In this document: piece after piece, positions 12,020-24,929 of the stretch
How positions within the stretch are numbered: position 1 is the stretch's first letter
How the letters are laid out: every line of letters starts with the position of its first letter
Assembly: GCA_037954665.1 (NCBI GenBank)
Contig: JBBMOL010000012.1
Coordinates: forward strand, 5,828,001-5,892,000
Direction of reading: 5' to 3'
Length of the DNA stretch: 64,000 nt
Source of the DNA: Laguncularia racemosa
Lineage: Eukaryota > Streptophyta > Magnoliopsida > Myrtales > Combretaceae
The notes under the pieces: model-generated
Databases searched by the model: none
What the model was told of the DNA's origin: nothing
What the model saw: only the letters and a program-made list of their open reading frames with translations
Position numbers and translations under genes: made by a program

Positions 12020-12859
12020 ATAGAATGGTTAAGACCAGACCTCATGGGGGAAATTTCTGATTTACAATCTATATAGGCCTCCAAAGTCATGGCAACAATA
12101 TATAACTACTATTTTGCGGTCTAAGTAACCCAGTGAACCCGGGTGCTAGTTTTTTCGCTTTTCAAGGTGAAAAAAAAAAACTAATTAAAAGATTATATTT
12201 AAATAATCTAGTGCAGTTACAGCAAATTGGAAGAGAAAATATCCTATAGATTTAATACCTTGCATCGAGTATAAAAATCTCGATTACACTTAGAAGAGAA
12301 CCTAATCATTAATTCATTCCTATGCTTAAGATATAAACTTTGTATTATTCTTTAATTTGTTGGTAGTCTTATAATGTCAAACACCTTCTTGAATCCGGAA
12401 TACAGTGACAAGTAGTGTATACCTAAAGCTTATACGTAGTCTCACTATCACCAGGGTCCCTGCCACATCTAGATTTCCTCTATTACATATATGCTGTCTC
12501 CGAGATTTCCTAGTTCTTCCATATGCACCCTATGCTGACCTTCACCAAAACTCCTTCTCTTCCTAGGTCTGGCTTAATACCGACGTTCTAATGGCATCAT
12601 TTGCTATAATCTGGCATTCCAACTGCTACATTGTCTCCAAGTTCTAGCCGTACTTCACTCCTCCTTTTTTGTATATGTATCTATCGAGACTTAAGTGTCT
12701 AGGAGCTTATTTTTACCCTCAATTGTCAATGCCCCTATGTATTGCATGGAGTAGTAATTTCGTACAAATTTGAAACTTAAAAATCTTATCTATTAGGTAC
12801 TATAGATCACACGTGATCACGTATTAGGTACTCATAATATTTAAATACAAATAAGATTT
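12020..12859. other. Intergenic sequence with a less AT-rich stretch of unknown origin
   Basis: Positions about 12440-12720 are richer in C and G than the flanks, but show no long frame, splice pattern or repeat ends I can name. Confidence 0.35.
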
Positions 12860-13312
12860 GGCAAAAGTATAATTTTAATTCTCAATATTTACTTACTATT
12901 CTATTTGAGTCTTTAATTTTTTTTTTCTATTTAAGCTTTTAATATTTTAAAACTTTCATTAAATACGTTAAATTTTTTTACCATCTTGCATATGTATTAA
13001 CTTCTTATTAGTCTTGAATTAGTCAACCAAAATGACTATAATACACATAATTTTTTTCCAACTTGTTTTCTTAATTTTAAATTTTTTGTATTTTTCATTA
13101 TTTTTTAATTATATTATATTTTTAAATATATTTAATATTATTTTTATGAAATTATCTAAATAAATATATATTTAATCTTTTTTTTAAATTAATTATTGTA
13201 GATTAATTTAAAATTAATATGTATTATGAATAGATGAAAAACTTAATAAATTTAATGAAAATCTTATTTTTGTAAAAATTTAAAAATATTTAACTAAAAA
13301 TATACTTTTTCT
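12860..13312. repeat. AT-rich repeat with inverted ends, copy 2
   Basis: The left end GGCAAAAGTATAATTTTA followed by TCAATATTTA is preserved here. It matches the reverse complement of the right end of copy 3 (37431-37971). Internal order is the same as in copies 1 and 3. Confidence 0.65.
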
Positions 13313-16226
13313 ATAAAATTTTAATATATATATAGTTGGTACAATACTTGAGCAATAGTTTGTGCAATAATACATGACATGCAATGTCCAATGAATTTTT
13401 TTTTTTTTTCATTGATATGAATAGTTTTGGGGAGTGAATGGTTTCGGATGTGCCACAATTAAACTAGTTCTGACCCCAAGACAACTATCCTTTCACGATC
13501 TTCTATCAACATTACCTTATATATATATATATTGTGAATGAATTCCTCTCATTCACATTATGCTTCAGCTCCACCTTTGAATTCTCAAAACTCTCAAATC
13601 TCCAAACCAAGGCTTACAAGATGCTTCTTAAACGGTTGCGATGTGAACCAATCAAGGGCAGATCAATTCACGATTAAGAGACCAAGAAAAGAACGAAGTT
13701 TTTGGTTTCAAGTCTATGGTATGATATGATTTAACTCCTACGGATACTATTCACCAAAAGAATTAAATCTAAGTTCTTCTAAATTGATATCACTTACAAA
13801 TGAAGAAAACAATGTTACCGGAGTCACTTAGCTTGATAAGAAAATAACGTTTACGCACCTATTGTAGATTTTTCTTTTTAGTCAAAAGTAAAAATGGAAA
13901 ACGACTAAAAAAACCCTAAAAAAATAGCTTAAAAAAAGAGGGAGAAAATAAAGGAAAAATAAAATAAATATAGAAAAGTGAAAAAAAAAAAGAAGAAAAT
14001 ATTATAAAATAAAATATATATATATGAGGAACTCTTGTTGGGAGAAAAACACAATCGATTTGAGTGCTCATGAAAGATGGCATTGTTTATGGTTAATTTA
14101 GGTTGGTCTCGGTTTAATTTATTCATTTCTTGGAGTAGGAGGTAAAATTATTTAGGCCAAGTTAAGAAGCAAACAATATTTCAATGGGCTCTCAGTTTTT
14201 GGTCTGTCTAATATATATATATATATGAACTATGGTTTGAGTTGGACGGGGTGCAAATTGGGGCCAAAAGTCCATTTAATATTACTCATTTTAAAATTTT
14301 TTTTTTTTTTTACAAATAGTTACCTAGGCAGTCTAATGGATGTTTTGGAAATAGTTGGCCCTAAGGTGGATTCCTCTGAAACTCAGTGCAGGTTCACTTT
14401 TAATTTCAAATAAGAACTAGACAAAACCCCACACATTAATATTTATACAAAAGTTTATCATATTTAAGATGTTAATAAATTTATATTCAAGTGACTGCGT
14501 AAATGTAGTTATTCAATCATTTAAATTTATTTTAAATATTGTAATTTATTCAATTATTGATGATTATATAAAATATTATAATATTTAAAAAATATTATAA
14601 GCCCTTGAATTATGAGAATACAATACCGTATACATAGAATTATATCAGAATTGTATCATTTTATGTTTAGTTATGTAAATGTCTTTAATTTTTCTATAAA
14701 TATCAATCTATATATAATGGATATGCCTATGGAGAAATGAAAGGGTATGGATAATAAAAATAGTAAAAAATGTTGCTAATAAAAAGATATAAATAGTAAA
14801 AACATTTTGAAAAAAAAAAAAGGTATAACAAAATAGAGAAGCAAAGAATCGTGTTGTTATAGATTTAGCAATTATTCCCAACATGCATAGGCAATTATTT
14901 TTACTATACTAAAAGGCAGCATTAACATAGTAGCTTTTCATAAAATTTAAGGAACGAAACAATAGTATTGAAGACAAATAACAACCAAACAAAAAAATGC
15001 TTTCAAAATTATATATTACAATGAATTATTGGATGATTTATAATGAATAAGAGGCTTAGTTGAGCGATAGAGAGGAATTGTGTAAACAAATGGCATTGAG
15101 TTTGATTCCTAGGGGGCTCACGTGCATCGTGCCAACTAAAAGTTCCCTACACACGCACGCGTGCGTTATACATGTGCATCATCCCCTTCCCCATGTCATT
15201 GAAAAAAAAAAAAGAAAAAAAAGGAAAGTACGTGTTTTATTATTTTAGTCTAAATCTTATACATTCTTTTAATGAAATTGCATAACTAAGGCAATCAAAG
15301 AGCCTAAAACACGATTATAGCTTTTAATTGAATTAAAATTGAACCAAATCGTGTTATAATTGGTAATGTGCTAGGACTAAAAATGGTAGAAATCCAAAAT
15401 AAAAGATTGGATTTTTCTCAAAATTAGTTTTCCTAGCTTGAAAGTAAACATAAATCTTTTATATAGAGTAAATCTTTTATATAGAGTAATGTTTGATTGA
15501 TTTAAGTAGGAATTAAGAATCAATTCACTTAAAAATCATGTATAATTCGCCCTAGCTCCCCTCTCTCAAGGATCTTTCTCTTTTTTACCAAAATCAATCA
15601 AAATTGAATCAAGAAATCAATTTCTCCCCACCTAAATTGTAGAAAACCTCAATCAACTACATAAAAGAAAGAAAAAGAAAAGAAACTCCTTTAACTCCAA
15701 TTTAGGTCGATTTCTTTAAGTATGATTAAGCTTCACATTGGTTTCACCATGTTGTCTTCACAATTGCTCTCTCATGCCCCTAACTAACAAATTGAAGGTG
15801 TTGATTGAACCACCACCATCCTATAAGACGCTTTGATAAGCTCCCTCTCTTTGAAAACCATTGAAGCACCCTTGATTGAAGTTAACCTCATCATGTATTA
15901 CAACATCCACAATGCATAAACACCACCAATAGCATGTGATCCTTAACATCACATTTAGGTTATAGCATCATTCAAGAAAGTGATCTTTACTCAACCCTTT
16001 TGACTAACAACTACTAAAAGGCTCGTAGTTGAGCTAATCTCCACTATGCCTAAGGTTCTTTTAATGTTTTCAAGATTGCAAAAATTTTATTCAAAAGCTA
16101 AAAATTTTTACTCAAACCTTACGAGGATTGTATTTTGACTTAAACTAGCATCAATCATGGTTCATGCCTTGTTTTTTTTTAAAAAAAAAAAAAGAATAGT
16201 TTTGCAAATGTTGTGTTCTTAACTAA
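13313..16226. other. AT-rich intergenic DNA without a recognisable gene
   Basis: Contains short TA tracts (about 13519-13532, 14015-14025, 14211-14226), several poly-A and poly-T runs, and small chance frames only. No exon, RNA gene or retroelement motif was seen. Confidence 0.45.
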
Positions 16227-17037
16227 TGAGACCAAAGTAGTTCAAGGGCTAATGACTTGATACAAAGCACATGGTTTGCAAAACTTATTGACTAGATTTA
16301 TCAATAGTATGCTAAAATGAGGAAAAATAACACATGATCAAGGGATTGAGATTCATTTTGGGAGTTATGTTGGCTAGAATTACATTGGTGTTCAAGAGTT
16401 AGAGAGTTATCTTGAAATAATGGAAGCATTGGGTCAACACAGGTACAACACAACCATGTAGTGTCCCATGTATCTCTTGTAAAGTATTTTGATTTCATCT
16501 AGGAGTCGACACAGGCATGTATCTAGGTGTGTTGAAGAACATGGGTTTCTATACAACCATGTAGATCCCTATGTTACTCTTTTTGACATGTTATTCGTGT
16601 TTTTGAGTCGTATTGATGTACATGACCATCTACATGACCATGTGAATGCCTGTGTACTCACTCTATTGTTATGAAATTTGTTTATTTCCTATTTTACTTC
16701 CATATTTAATATTACTTAACCCTAGAGACATATATAAAGGTTGAAAACAACATTACATTATTATTATAGAATGTTATTTTCCTCCTGACTAAGTATTCTC
16801 ATCAATTATATTCTTATTAAATCTTACCATTTTTGGCAAACAAACCATCTTTTCAATTTGCAAATAATATCATATCGAATAGGTTTAGTTGAAATTCTAG
16901 GCAGTGTGTCATATCCGTTTAGGAGGTTGGTCATATCCTTTTCGATGTTCAAGTCCATAATATTAGTTTTAATTAAGATCCATTTATTTAATAAATTGTT
17001 GTGAACTAGTGGCTGTTAACCTAGGTCACATCATACA
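16227..17037 (+). repeat. 5' LTR of gypsy element B
   Basis: Starts at TGAGACC, paired with TGATGAGACCC at 22526, and ends near TACA just before the decayed primer site. It includes decayed relatives of the CACGGCCGTG motif (for example CACAACCATGTAG near 16450, CAACCATGTAGATCC near 16555). Confidence 0.7.
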
Positions 17038-17040
17038 TTT

Positions 17041-17052
17041 TAGTATTAAACC
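17041..17052 (+). other. Decayed primer-binding site of element B
   Basis: Reads TAGTATTAAACC where an intact Met-tRNA site would be TGGTATCAGAGC. Three of the four differences are G-to-A or C-to-T. Its position three bases after the LTR end supports the identification. Confidence 0.6.
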
Positions 17053-17559
17053 TGTGTTGTGATGTTGGTAGATTGTGGGGCATGTAGTGTGAAGAGGAAG
17101 TTTCATCCACGACTAATGGTAAGTTCTTGATTTGAGTTGTTCTTTAAAGTAAGATTAAGTCTAAGATGTCAAGAGATCTCAATCAGTCTAGTGAAAATGG
17201 TAGCGTGTCTAATGACAATAATTTGGAGACAACTCTTAGGGATTCTCCACTATGATTAGGGATATGAATGTTAGGTTGGGTGCTTCAAAGAATCAAAGAG
17301 GGGGTGTGTGAAGGAATAGAAGGCAACTAAAGGAGATAAATTAGAGTTTGAAGGTGATAATTTTAAGGTTGAAGTAGATGTATGAGGGGGTCATCAAAAT
17401 CAAGGAATTGAGACCATAAAATTGAAAATTCCACTATTTAAAGGTAATGGGTTAGCTAATAAATATCTTATTTGAGAGAAAAAAAAGTAGAGAAAGTGTT
17501 TAAATGTTATGATTATGATAAGTGCACGAAAGTTTAGTTAGTTGCCCTAGAATTTAATA

Positions 17560-19215
17560 GTTACACTACATTATGGTGTATAATAAGAGGAAGGTGATGT
17601 AGCTTCTTAGGCAGATATGAAGTGCTTGATGCATCAGCGATTTGTGCCTAACTATTACAAACAATAGATGTTTAGGAAGTTACAATTATTGAGGCAGGGA
17701 GGTCTTTGCATAGATGACTATGTACACTAATTTAAAATGCTTATGATCTAGTGTGAAGTATCTAAACCAAAAAAGCATATAATATCCTGTTTCATCTCTA
17801 GTTTGAAATTTGAGATTAAGAGTGTGGTGGAATTGTAGAAAGTTGAGTCTCTAACTAATGCAATACAATTGGCACAAAAGGTGGAGCAGTAATGACATGG
17901 AGGCATAGTTTATGATTTAACTTTTAGTTCCGATCACTAGAACCTAATAGAGGAAATAGGGTTGAAGAGAAGAGACTTATACATAATGCTGCACTAGTTA
18001 ATGGAGAGAGAAAGGTGGAATGATGTGATGAGGACCATAATAAAGCTCCCATTAATCCTGATGCCTAGGGAGCTAATTAGCAATTAATGAGGTGTGCAAA
18101 AGTGGACAAGTGAAATGTTTCAAATGTTTGGGTTATAAACACATGGTTGCATAATGCCTAAACAAACATGTCATGACTATTGTGACCGGCTAAATTGAGA
18201 GTGATGATGAAATTGAGGATGTTGATGAGGAGGTATTGATTGATAGGAATGATGAGGATGAGTAGAGTCTTAGTGGGGAAGAGGGAGATTCCTTAGCCTT
18301 AGTGGTGAGGCATGTTTTGGCTACAGTGGTTGTAGCAGATAATGAGTAGAGGGAAAATCTATTCCACATTAAATGTCATGTTCAGGGGTAGGTTTACAAC
18401 ATCATCATTAACGAAGGTAGCTACACTAATGTAGCATCAATTTCTTTAGTAGAGTAGCTAAAACTACCTACTACTAAGCATTCACTTCCCTATAAGTTAC
18501 ATCGGCTCAATAATAAGGGGGTCGTACATGTTACTAAACGCGTGAAGGTACTTATCTCCATTAAAGATGTATATACTAACAAGATTGAGTGCAATGTTGG
18601 ACCCATGAGTGCTTTAACAATTCTCTTAAGAATTCTATGGTTGTTTAATTAAGATGTCTATCATGAGGGAAGACCTAATACTTATTCCTGTGTAGTAGGA
18701 GGCCAACATATTAAGTTAAAGCCTATAAGTCCTAGTGATGTGAGAGCATAGCATATTAGTAAGAAGTCAAGTCCGAGAATGGAGAATTTGATGTTAAAGA
18801 TGGGTCAGAGAGAGGTTGAGCAAGTTATCTAATCAAGCGATACCACTTCTTTGCTACTTATCTAACAAGCATTGAGTATAATTATTGAAATACCTATTCT
18901 TGAAAGTGGATAGAAGCTATTAGATGACTTTAGGGATGTATTCCTCGAAGAATTGCCATGAGGACTACCTCCTATGAGAGGCATAGAGCACTATATTGAT
19001 CTCCTACTTAGGGTTGCATTACCCAATAAACCCGCATATCAAATGAGTTCAAAAGAAGCACAAGAATTAAAGTAGCAAGTTAACAGATTAATTAAGAAGG
19101 GGTTATATGTGAAAGGATGAGTCTATGCTCAGTTTTAGCCTTACTAGTGTCAAGACAAATGGAACTTGGTAAATGTGTATCGATAATCAAGTCATTAATA
19201 AAATTACTATAAAAT
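17560..19215 (+). pseudogene. gag-protease-RT (N-terminal part) of element B, many stops
   Basis: Gag core near 17640-17890 reads, through stops, as a patterned helix-rich domain (GGLCIDDYVH, ISCFISSLKFEIKSVVEL). A zinc knuckle C-F-K-C-x4-H-x4-C lies at 18116-18157 with a stop inside it. A protease remnant (EGSYTNVAS) is at about 18410-18435, and the entry to RT (GLPPMRGIEHYIDLLL) at about 18960-19010. The homologous block in element A is LPDGLPPMRDIQHHIDL, so A and B are related lineages. The frame ends at 19215 where the solo LTR interrupts it. No intact protein can be made. Confidence 0.75.
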
Positions 19216-20220
19216 TGATGGGAATTTTTCCAGCAACCTAGATGGTTACAGAACTCAATTTGGATGATGATCCAAATTACTCATATTTTACCCTTATTTC
19301 TTTTATTTAATGAATATTTAAGTAATAATCTTACAGGTACAATAATATTTCTCCACGGGATGCTAAATGACTTTCATTTGTTAATCGCAAAGGGACATCA
19401 TCAAATTCTCATCCAATGACCCGCTGTGATCGACATCGCTTCGATGCATTAGCTCTTTAAGGATTCTTATTATTATTTTTGTATTTGTAATTGTTTCTTT
19501 GGACTATTTATGTTGTAATCTTTCTTTTGGGACACTTTCATTTGCTTGTAATTGTCTTTTAGGACTGGCCACCTTAAAAGTGGCATAGTTGTAATTTTGT
19601 AGACTTTTTGACCCTAAAGGAAGCAAGTATAAATACTTGCTTAAGTAGGGTTTTGAGGGAGGTAGCCAAATTTTTCAAAAAAGAACAAACACTTTACGTG
19701 TGAGGGTTAGGGTTTTCCTAATTCAAATTGCTCTTATCAATTTCAAATCTCAATTTGAGGTTGTAATGAGTGACTCTAAGGCTAATTTGTGAGTAATATC
19801 AAATTTACCTTGTTGCAATTTCCTTTCTTCTCTAGTGAGTAGTATCTAGGATCGATTTGGAAGTGTGTTGACCGAATTTTGATTGCATTTGTAATCAAAT
19901 TCTTGTTGCTTCAATTGATTAGTTTTAACCTTTAATTTAGCCTCATTTGAACTGTGGATCACTTTATTGGGAAAAGTGGATCGTTGAATTGGTTCTTGTT
20001 GTTTGTTATGTAATTCACATGACATTATTTGTGTTTAATGTTGGTTGAAGGATTTTATCATTGTGGAATTGTTAATTTGAAAGTTAGAGTATTTGGATTT
20101 CATTGCTTTCCATTAGGGTTCATGCAAATTCTAGTAGTTTTGAATCGAGATTGAACAAGTGCCTTGAGGTTTATAATTTGTTCCAATTGCATGTGCTTAA
20201 TCTTGGTTTTAGGCACATTA
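19216..20220 (+). repeat. Solo LTR nested in the RT of element B
   Basis: A 1005-bp block starts with TGATGGGAA and ends with GCACATTA. TGAT and ATTA are inverted ends if the original end was ATCA. It is flanked by AAAAT (19211-19215) and GAAAT (20221-20225), a 5-bp target duplication with one mismatch. Removing it and one copy of the duplication brings the RT frame of element B back together across the break. Inside are LTR-like signals: a TATA region GTATAAATAC at about 19627-19636, set in the inverted repeat GCAAGTAT/ATACTTGC (19623-19640). No internal coding belongs to it, hence a solo LTR left by LTR-LTR recombination. Orientation is set from the TATA direction. Confidence 0.78.
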
Positions 20221-22480
20221 GAAATATAGGTACCTCATTCTTTACTTAGATGACATGCTAGCTGAGTTTCATAATGTGAAGATTTTCTCAAAGGTGGATT
20301 TGAAAAGTAGGTACCACCAAATTCATATGAGGTTAAGTGACAAATGGAAAATGACATTCAAGACCAAGTATATACTATATGAGTGGACAATTATGCCTTT
20401 TAGATTGATGAATACACCCAACACTTTTAAACAATTAATGAGCTACGTCTTACAATGCGTTCTTAGTAAGTTTATGGTTATGTATTTCAATGATATCCTT
20501 ATATACAGTGTCAATTTGGATAGTCACATGAAGTATTTAAGAGAGGTGTTTTTGCTGCTAAGAGAAGAGAAATTATTTGCTAATTTGAGGAAGTGTTTAT
20601 TTTTTCAAAGCAACGTAGTATTTCTAGGGTACTTAGCGTTAGGTGATGGCATATGTGTAGATAAAGAGAAAGTTAAGGCCATTAGATACACCATAGTCTA
20701 TGGTAGATGTACATAGTCTTCATGTATTGACATCTTTTTTTATCATAGGTTTATGTAGAATTTTAGTACTATAGTAGCTCCTTCGACTAAGCTAACTTAT
20801 AATGGTAAAGAGTTTTGGCGGAGTGACAAGGCCCAGTAGAGTTTTGACATAATTAAAGACAAATTGACTATTTCACCCATTTTGGCACTTTCTAATTTTA
20901 ACAAAACTTTTAAGTTAGAGCGTGCTGCTTCTAGGATAGGTATTGGAGATGTATTGATGCAAAAAAGATAACCAATTGCTTATTTTAATGAAAAGCTACA
21001 AGGGGTAACACTCAATTACTCTATATATGATAAGGAGCTATATGCTTTAGCATGCACTTTGATAGTATGGTTACACTACTTGTTGCCAAAAGAATTCATT
21101 ATTTATATAGATTATGACCCCTTAAAGAATTTGAGTAACTAGAGTAAGTTGTCAAGATGACATGCTAGATGAGTAGAGTTTATGGAGAGTTTTTGCTATG
21201 TCATTAGGTATAAGAAAGGCAACACAAATGTAGTTGCAGATGCTCTCACACAAAGATATGTGCTTATCTCCACATTATAGTCTAGGTTGTTAGGTTTTGG
21301 AGTGATAACTAAGTAGTATGTTGATGTTTCTTACTTTGCACCTATTATGAGAAAATGTTTTGAGGGAGCTACAATTAATGGATATTATTTAGTTGATGGA
21401 TTTTTGTTTAATATAGTAAGTTATGTACCTTGAAATGTTCTCTTCAAGAGTTGTTAGTGTAGGAAGCCTATGTTGGAGGGTTGGGAGGATATTTTGATGA
21501 GAGAAAGATTGAAGAATTATTAAAGGAACATTTTTTATTGGCTTGGGATGAGGAGAGATGTACATAGAGTAGTGGAGCAATGTACTAAATATAAGAAGGC
21601 TAAGGGTAAAAGAAAGGCCTATGGACTATACATGCCCTTACCAATTCCATCAGCAACATAGCAGGATGTTTCAATGGACTTTATATTGGGTTTGCCAAAG
21701 ATGAGAAAGGCAAGGATTCAACTATGGTGGTGGTGGATAGGTTTATTAAGATAACCCATTTTGTTTCGTGTCACAAAGTGGACAATGCTATTTTTATTGC
21801 TAACCTATTTTTATAGGAAATTGTGAATCTCTAAGGTGTACCCAAGAGCATCATTTATGATTGAGATGTTAAGTTGTTCAATTTCTTTTAGAAGATTTTA
21901 TAGAAGTAATATGGAATGAAGCTACTATTCAATACTTCATGCTATCCATAGATAGATGGCCAAACTAAGGTCATAAATGGAATATTAGGAGCCTTGCTGA
22001 AAGCAATTGTAGGAAGGAATTTGAAGGATTGAGATTTATGCCTGCCTATTGTGAAGTTTACCTACAATAGAGCCACTCACAGTTCAATAGGCAAGTCACC
22101 CTTTGAGACTATCTATGAATATAACCCTGACATTCCCATGGATATGTTACTAGTACCTTTAGCTAAGGAACAAAGTTTGAGAAGTGTTTTAAAGGATGTA
22201 AGCCAAGCTATTTGCACATTTGAGCAAACAACAAGAGCTAAGAATAGAGGTACGAAGACCATAATACTTAAACCAAGTGATTTAGCATGGATTCATCTTT
22301 GCAAGGAAAGATTTTCGAGTGTGTAAGCTTAGAAGTGAGCACCAATAGCAGATTGTCTGTTTAAGGTGTTGGAACGCATCGATGGCAATGCTTATAGAGT
22401 TAAGCTACCTTTAGTTATAGATTGTTAGCTACATTTAATGTCTTTAACTTATCACCATTTGTTCCAAATGATGAAGAGCA
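20221..22480 (+). pseudogene. RT-RNase H-integrase of element B, many stops
   Basis: The RT palm continues from 20226 (LDDMLAEFHNVKIFSKVDLKS at the start of the longest open stretch, 20255-20716) through MPFRLMNTPNTFKQLM to the catalytic box, which reads YFNDILIY instead of the usual YLDDILIY; the first Asp is Asn. RNase H follows at about 20880-21250 (YDKELYALACTL, NTNVVADAL). Integrase zinc region and core lie at about 21470-22060 (VVVDRFIKITHFV, DGQTKVINGILGALL), and a C-terminal part at 22051-22326 (FTYNRATHSSIGKSPFETIYEYNP). Stops are frequent and mostly TAG/TGA in place of Trp, Gln or Arg. Confidence 0.8.
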
Positions 22481-22525
22481 AAACTAGTAAGATTTAAGGG
22501 TGAATCTTTAACACCCCTAAGGCAA

Positions 22526-23304
22526 TGATGAGACCCGATTAGTTTAAGGGCCAATGACTTGATTCAAAGCACATAATTTACAAAACTTATTGACTAAAGG
22601 TATTAATAGTATGTCAAATGAGGAAGAACAACACATGATTGGGGGATTTGAGGCTTATGTTTAGGAGTTATGTTAGCTGGAATTATATCGATGCATAGGA
22701 GTCAAGAGTGTTCTCATAGAATAATGGAAAAATTTTGTCAACATGGGTATAACACAACCGTGTAGTGCCCCATGTATCTCTTGTAAAGTATTTCAATTTC
22801 ATTTAAGATTTAGTATGGACATGTATCTAAGCGTGTCGAAGAACATGAGCATCTACACGGCCATGTAGATTCTCATGTTACTCTCTATGACGTGTTATTT
22901 GTGTTTTTAAGTCATACTGGTGTACATAATCGTATAGATGCTCGTGAACTTACTATTTTGTTACAAATTTTATTTTTTTTCTATTTTATTTCCATAGTTG
23001 TTATTGCTTAACCTTAGAGACACATATAAGGGTTGAAAACAACATTACATTATTATTATTGAATGTTATTTTCCTCTTGATTGAGTATTCTCATCAATTA
23101 TGTTCTCATTAAATCTTGTGATTTATGGCAAACAAACCATCTTTTCAATTTATGCTTAATATTATATTGAATAGGTGTAGCTCAAATTCTAGGTAATGTG
23201 TCATATCTGTTTAAGAGGCTGCTCATATCCTTTTCGATATTCCCCTTAATATTAGTTTCAAGCAAGATCCATTTATTCAATTGATTGTTGTGAACCAGGT
23301 CACA
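22526..23304 (+). repeat. 3' LTR of gypsy element B
   Basis: Collinear with 16227-17037. It retains better copies of the palindromic motif than the 5' LTR (CACAACCGTGTAG near 22753, ACACGGCCATGTAG near 22855). The 3' limit is approximate: similarity fades after GGTCACATC at about 23306. Confidence 0.68.
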
Positions 23305-23309
23305 TCTTT

Positions 23310-24900
23310 TCTTTAACTCTCATTCATTTTTACCAATTCACTGATACTATGTTCACTTAGGGGACTTATTTCATATATAAAGTTGCTATTACGATGTTCA
23401 CTTCACCAAATAGAAATTTCCAATGAATTGCTATCATCTAAAATTTTGAATAGTAATCCATGTCCTCGATTCATAAATTACTATTTAATAGTTTATTTAA
23501 TATCTTTGTCATAAATGCCTTATCATCATAAGTTGTGTTGAATCTACATTGGCTATGAAAAGTGAAGAATGATAAGGATTTTAGGGATATAATGGACATT
23601 TTTTTTTGTTCTTATTCATTATTCATTTTTATGTCAACTAAACTAAATAATAAATATGTAATAACTATTACATATCTATTTAATTTCTATTGAATTGCAG
23701 TATAATCCTCCATTATTCTCCAATGAAGTTGAACAAGCTATATGTTACCAAACCACTCTATCTTAGGCTAAAACTAACCTAGCTAAATAATGGCAATACC
23801 TAACTCAATGAATGGTAAAGAGCTTATTGCCTAATTGCATTAAGATTACCAAAATAAAAAATAGTAACATGAGCCTTATGGCATTCCCATAAGTTGGAAA
23901 AACCCATGTTTAGAAAATTGCTTAGCCTATATAATCACTAACTTTTTCAATATTGTAAAAATTTTACAAAAATTTATTTTCACTTATCTACCAACCAAAA
24001 AAAAAAATTAGGGACACAATTTATTAAAAATTAATCAAATAACAAGTTAAAAAATTAATTTAATTTTTAAAAATTCATAAACATACTAGTTTCACGTTAT
24101 CCCTAATGGATTTACCTACTCACAAATCTAAGAACACAAGAAATAAATTTAAAAAAAAAATAGTTGAGAACTCTATTAATACAAATTTTGATGACAAAAT
24201 TAGAAATTACAATTGTAAAATAAGAAATTATAGTTATCTATAAAGGATATAAATACCAATAACCTACTAAATCCATCACACTAATTTATGCTAAAATGTA
24301 CTAAGTCTCCTCTAATTTAGGCAAATGCACCTAAATATGACCTATGGTTTAACCTTTTTCCAAATGTAGTATAATGTGAAGGCTAAACTTACTAGGATTT
24401 CACTAAACTGTAGTATTTATGCAAATGTGGAATGCTCATTTGCTCATTTGGCATCCACATCATAGCTTCTTCTTTTTTTCTCTCTATATATATCCAATTC
24501 TTTCAAATCTTATGGCTTGAAATTTGGATGAAGTTTTCTTTTCACAAGACATAACTAGACATAATTTTTAGGGATGGGGGAATTCATCATGAGCATGTAA
24601 AGAATGTTCATCTCTTATTTTTAGGAACTTCATTTGAATTTGCCCCTTGTCTTACCATTGTTCTTTTGTTGCATCAAATTCAAAGCCATGACATGAGATT
24701 GATCTCATAATTCTATTAGCTTACTTTTGAAATTTTTTTGCCTCCATTTTGGCTCTTGAAATTCATGTAACATTAGCTCACTTTGCTTGTAAAGGATCAA
24801 AAAGACATAAAATCATAACTAAAACTTGAGCTTTATCATGCAAAAACATGATATAAGCACAAGTTATCCCCATAAGGTCAGTCAATTCATAAGGGACAAT
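23310..24900. other. AT-rich DNA between two gypsy elements
   Basis: No gene or LTR pair recognised. The 5' LTR of element C should lie here or have been lost, but I could not match any part of this stretch to DNA downstream of C. Confidence 0.4.
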
Positions 24901-24929
24901 GTGCAAGCTATTCTTGAAGAAATTTTTCT

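Larger units (their letters stand above)
16227..23304 (+). mobile_element. Old Ty3/gypsy LTR retrotransposon (element B) with both LTRs and a nested solo LTR
   Basis: Two matching sequences, 16227-17037 and 22526-23304, flank decayed gag, protease, RT, RNase H and integrase in gypsy order on the plus strand. The LTRs share long collinear blocks such as GGGCTAATGACTTGAT, CTCTTGTAAAGTATTT and TTGAAAACAACATTACATTA. Many stop codons throughout show it is long dead. A 1-kb solo LTR (19216-20220) splits the RT. Both outer ends are approximate; I did not find a clear target duplication. Confidence 0.82.
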
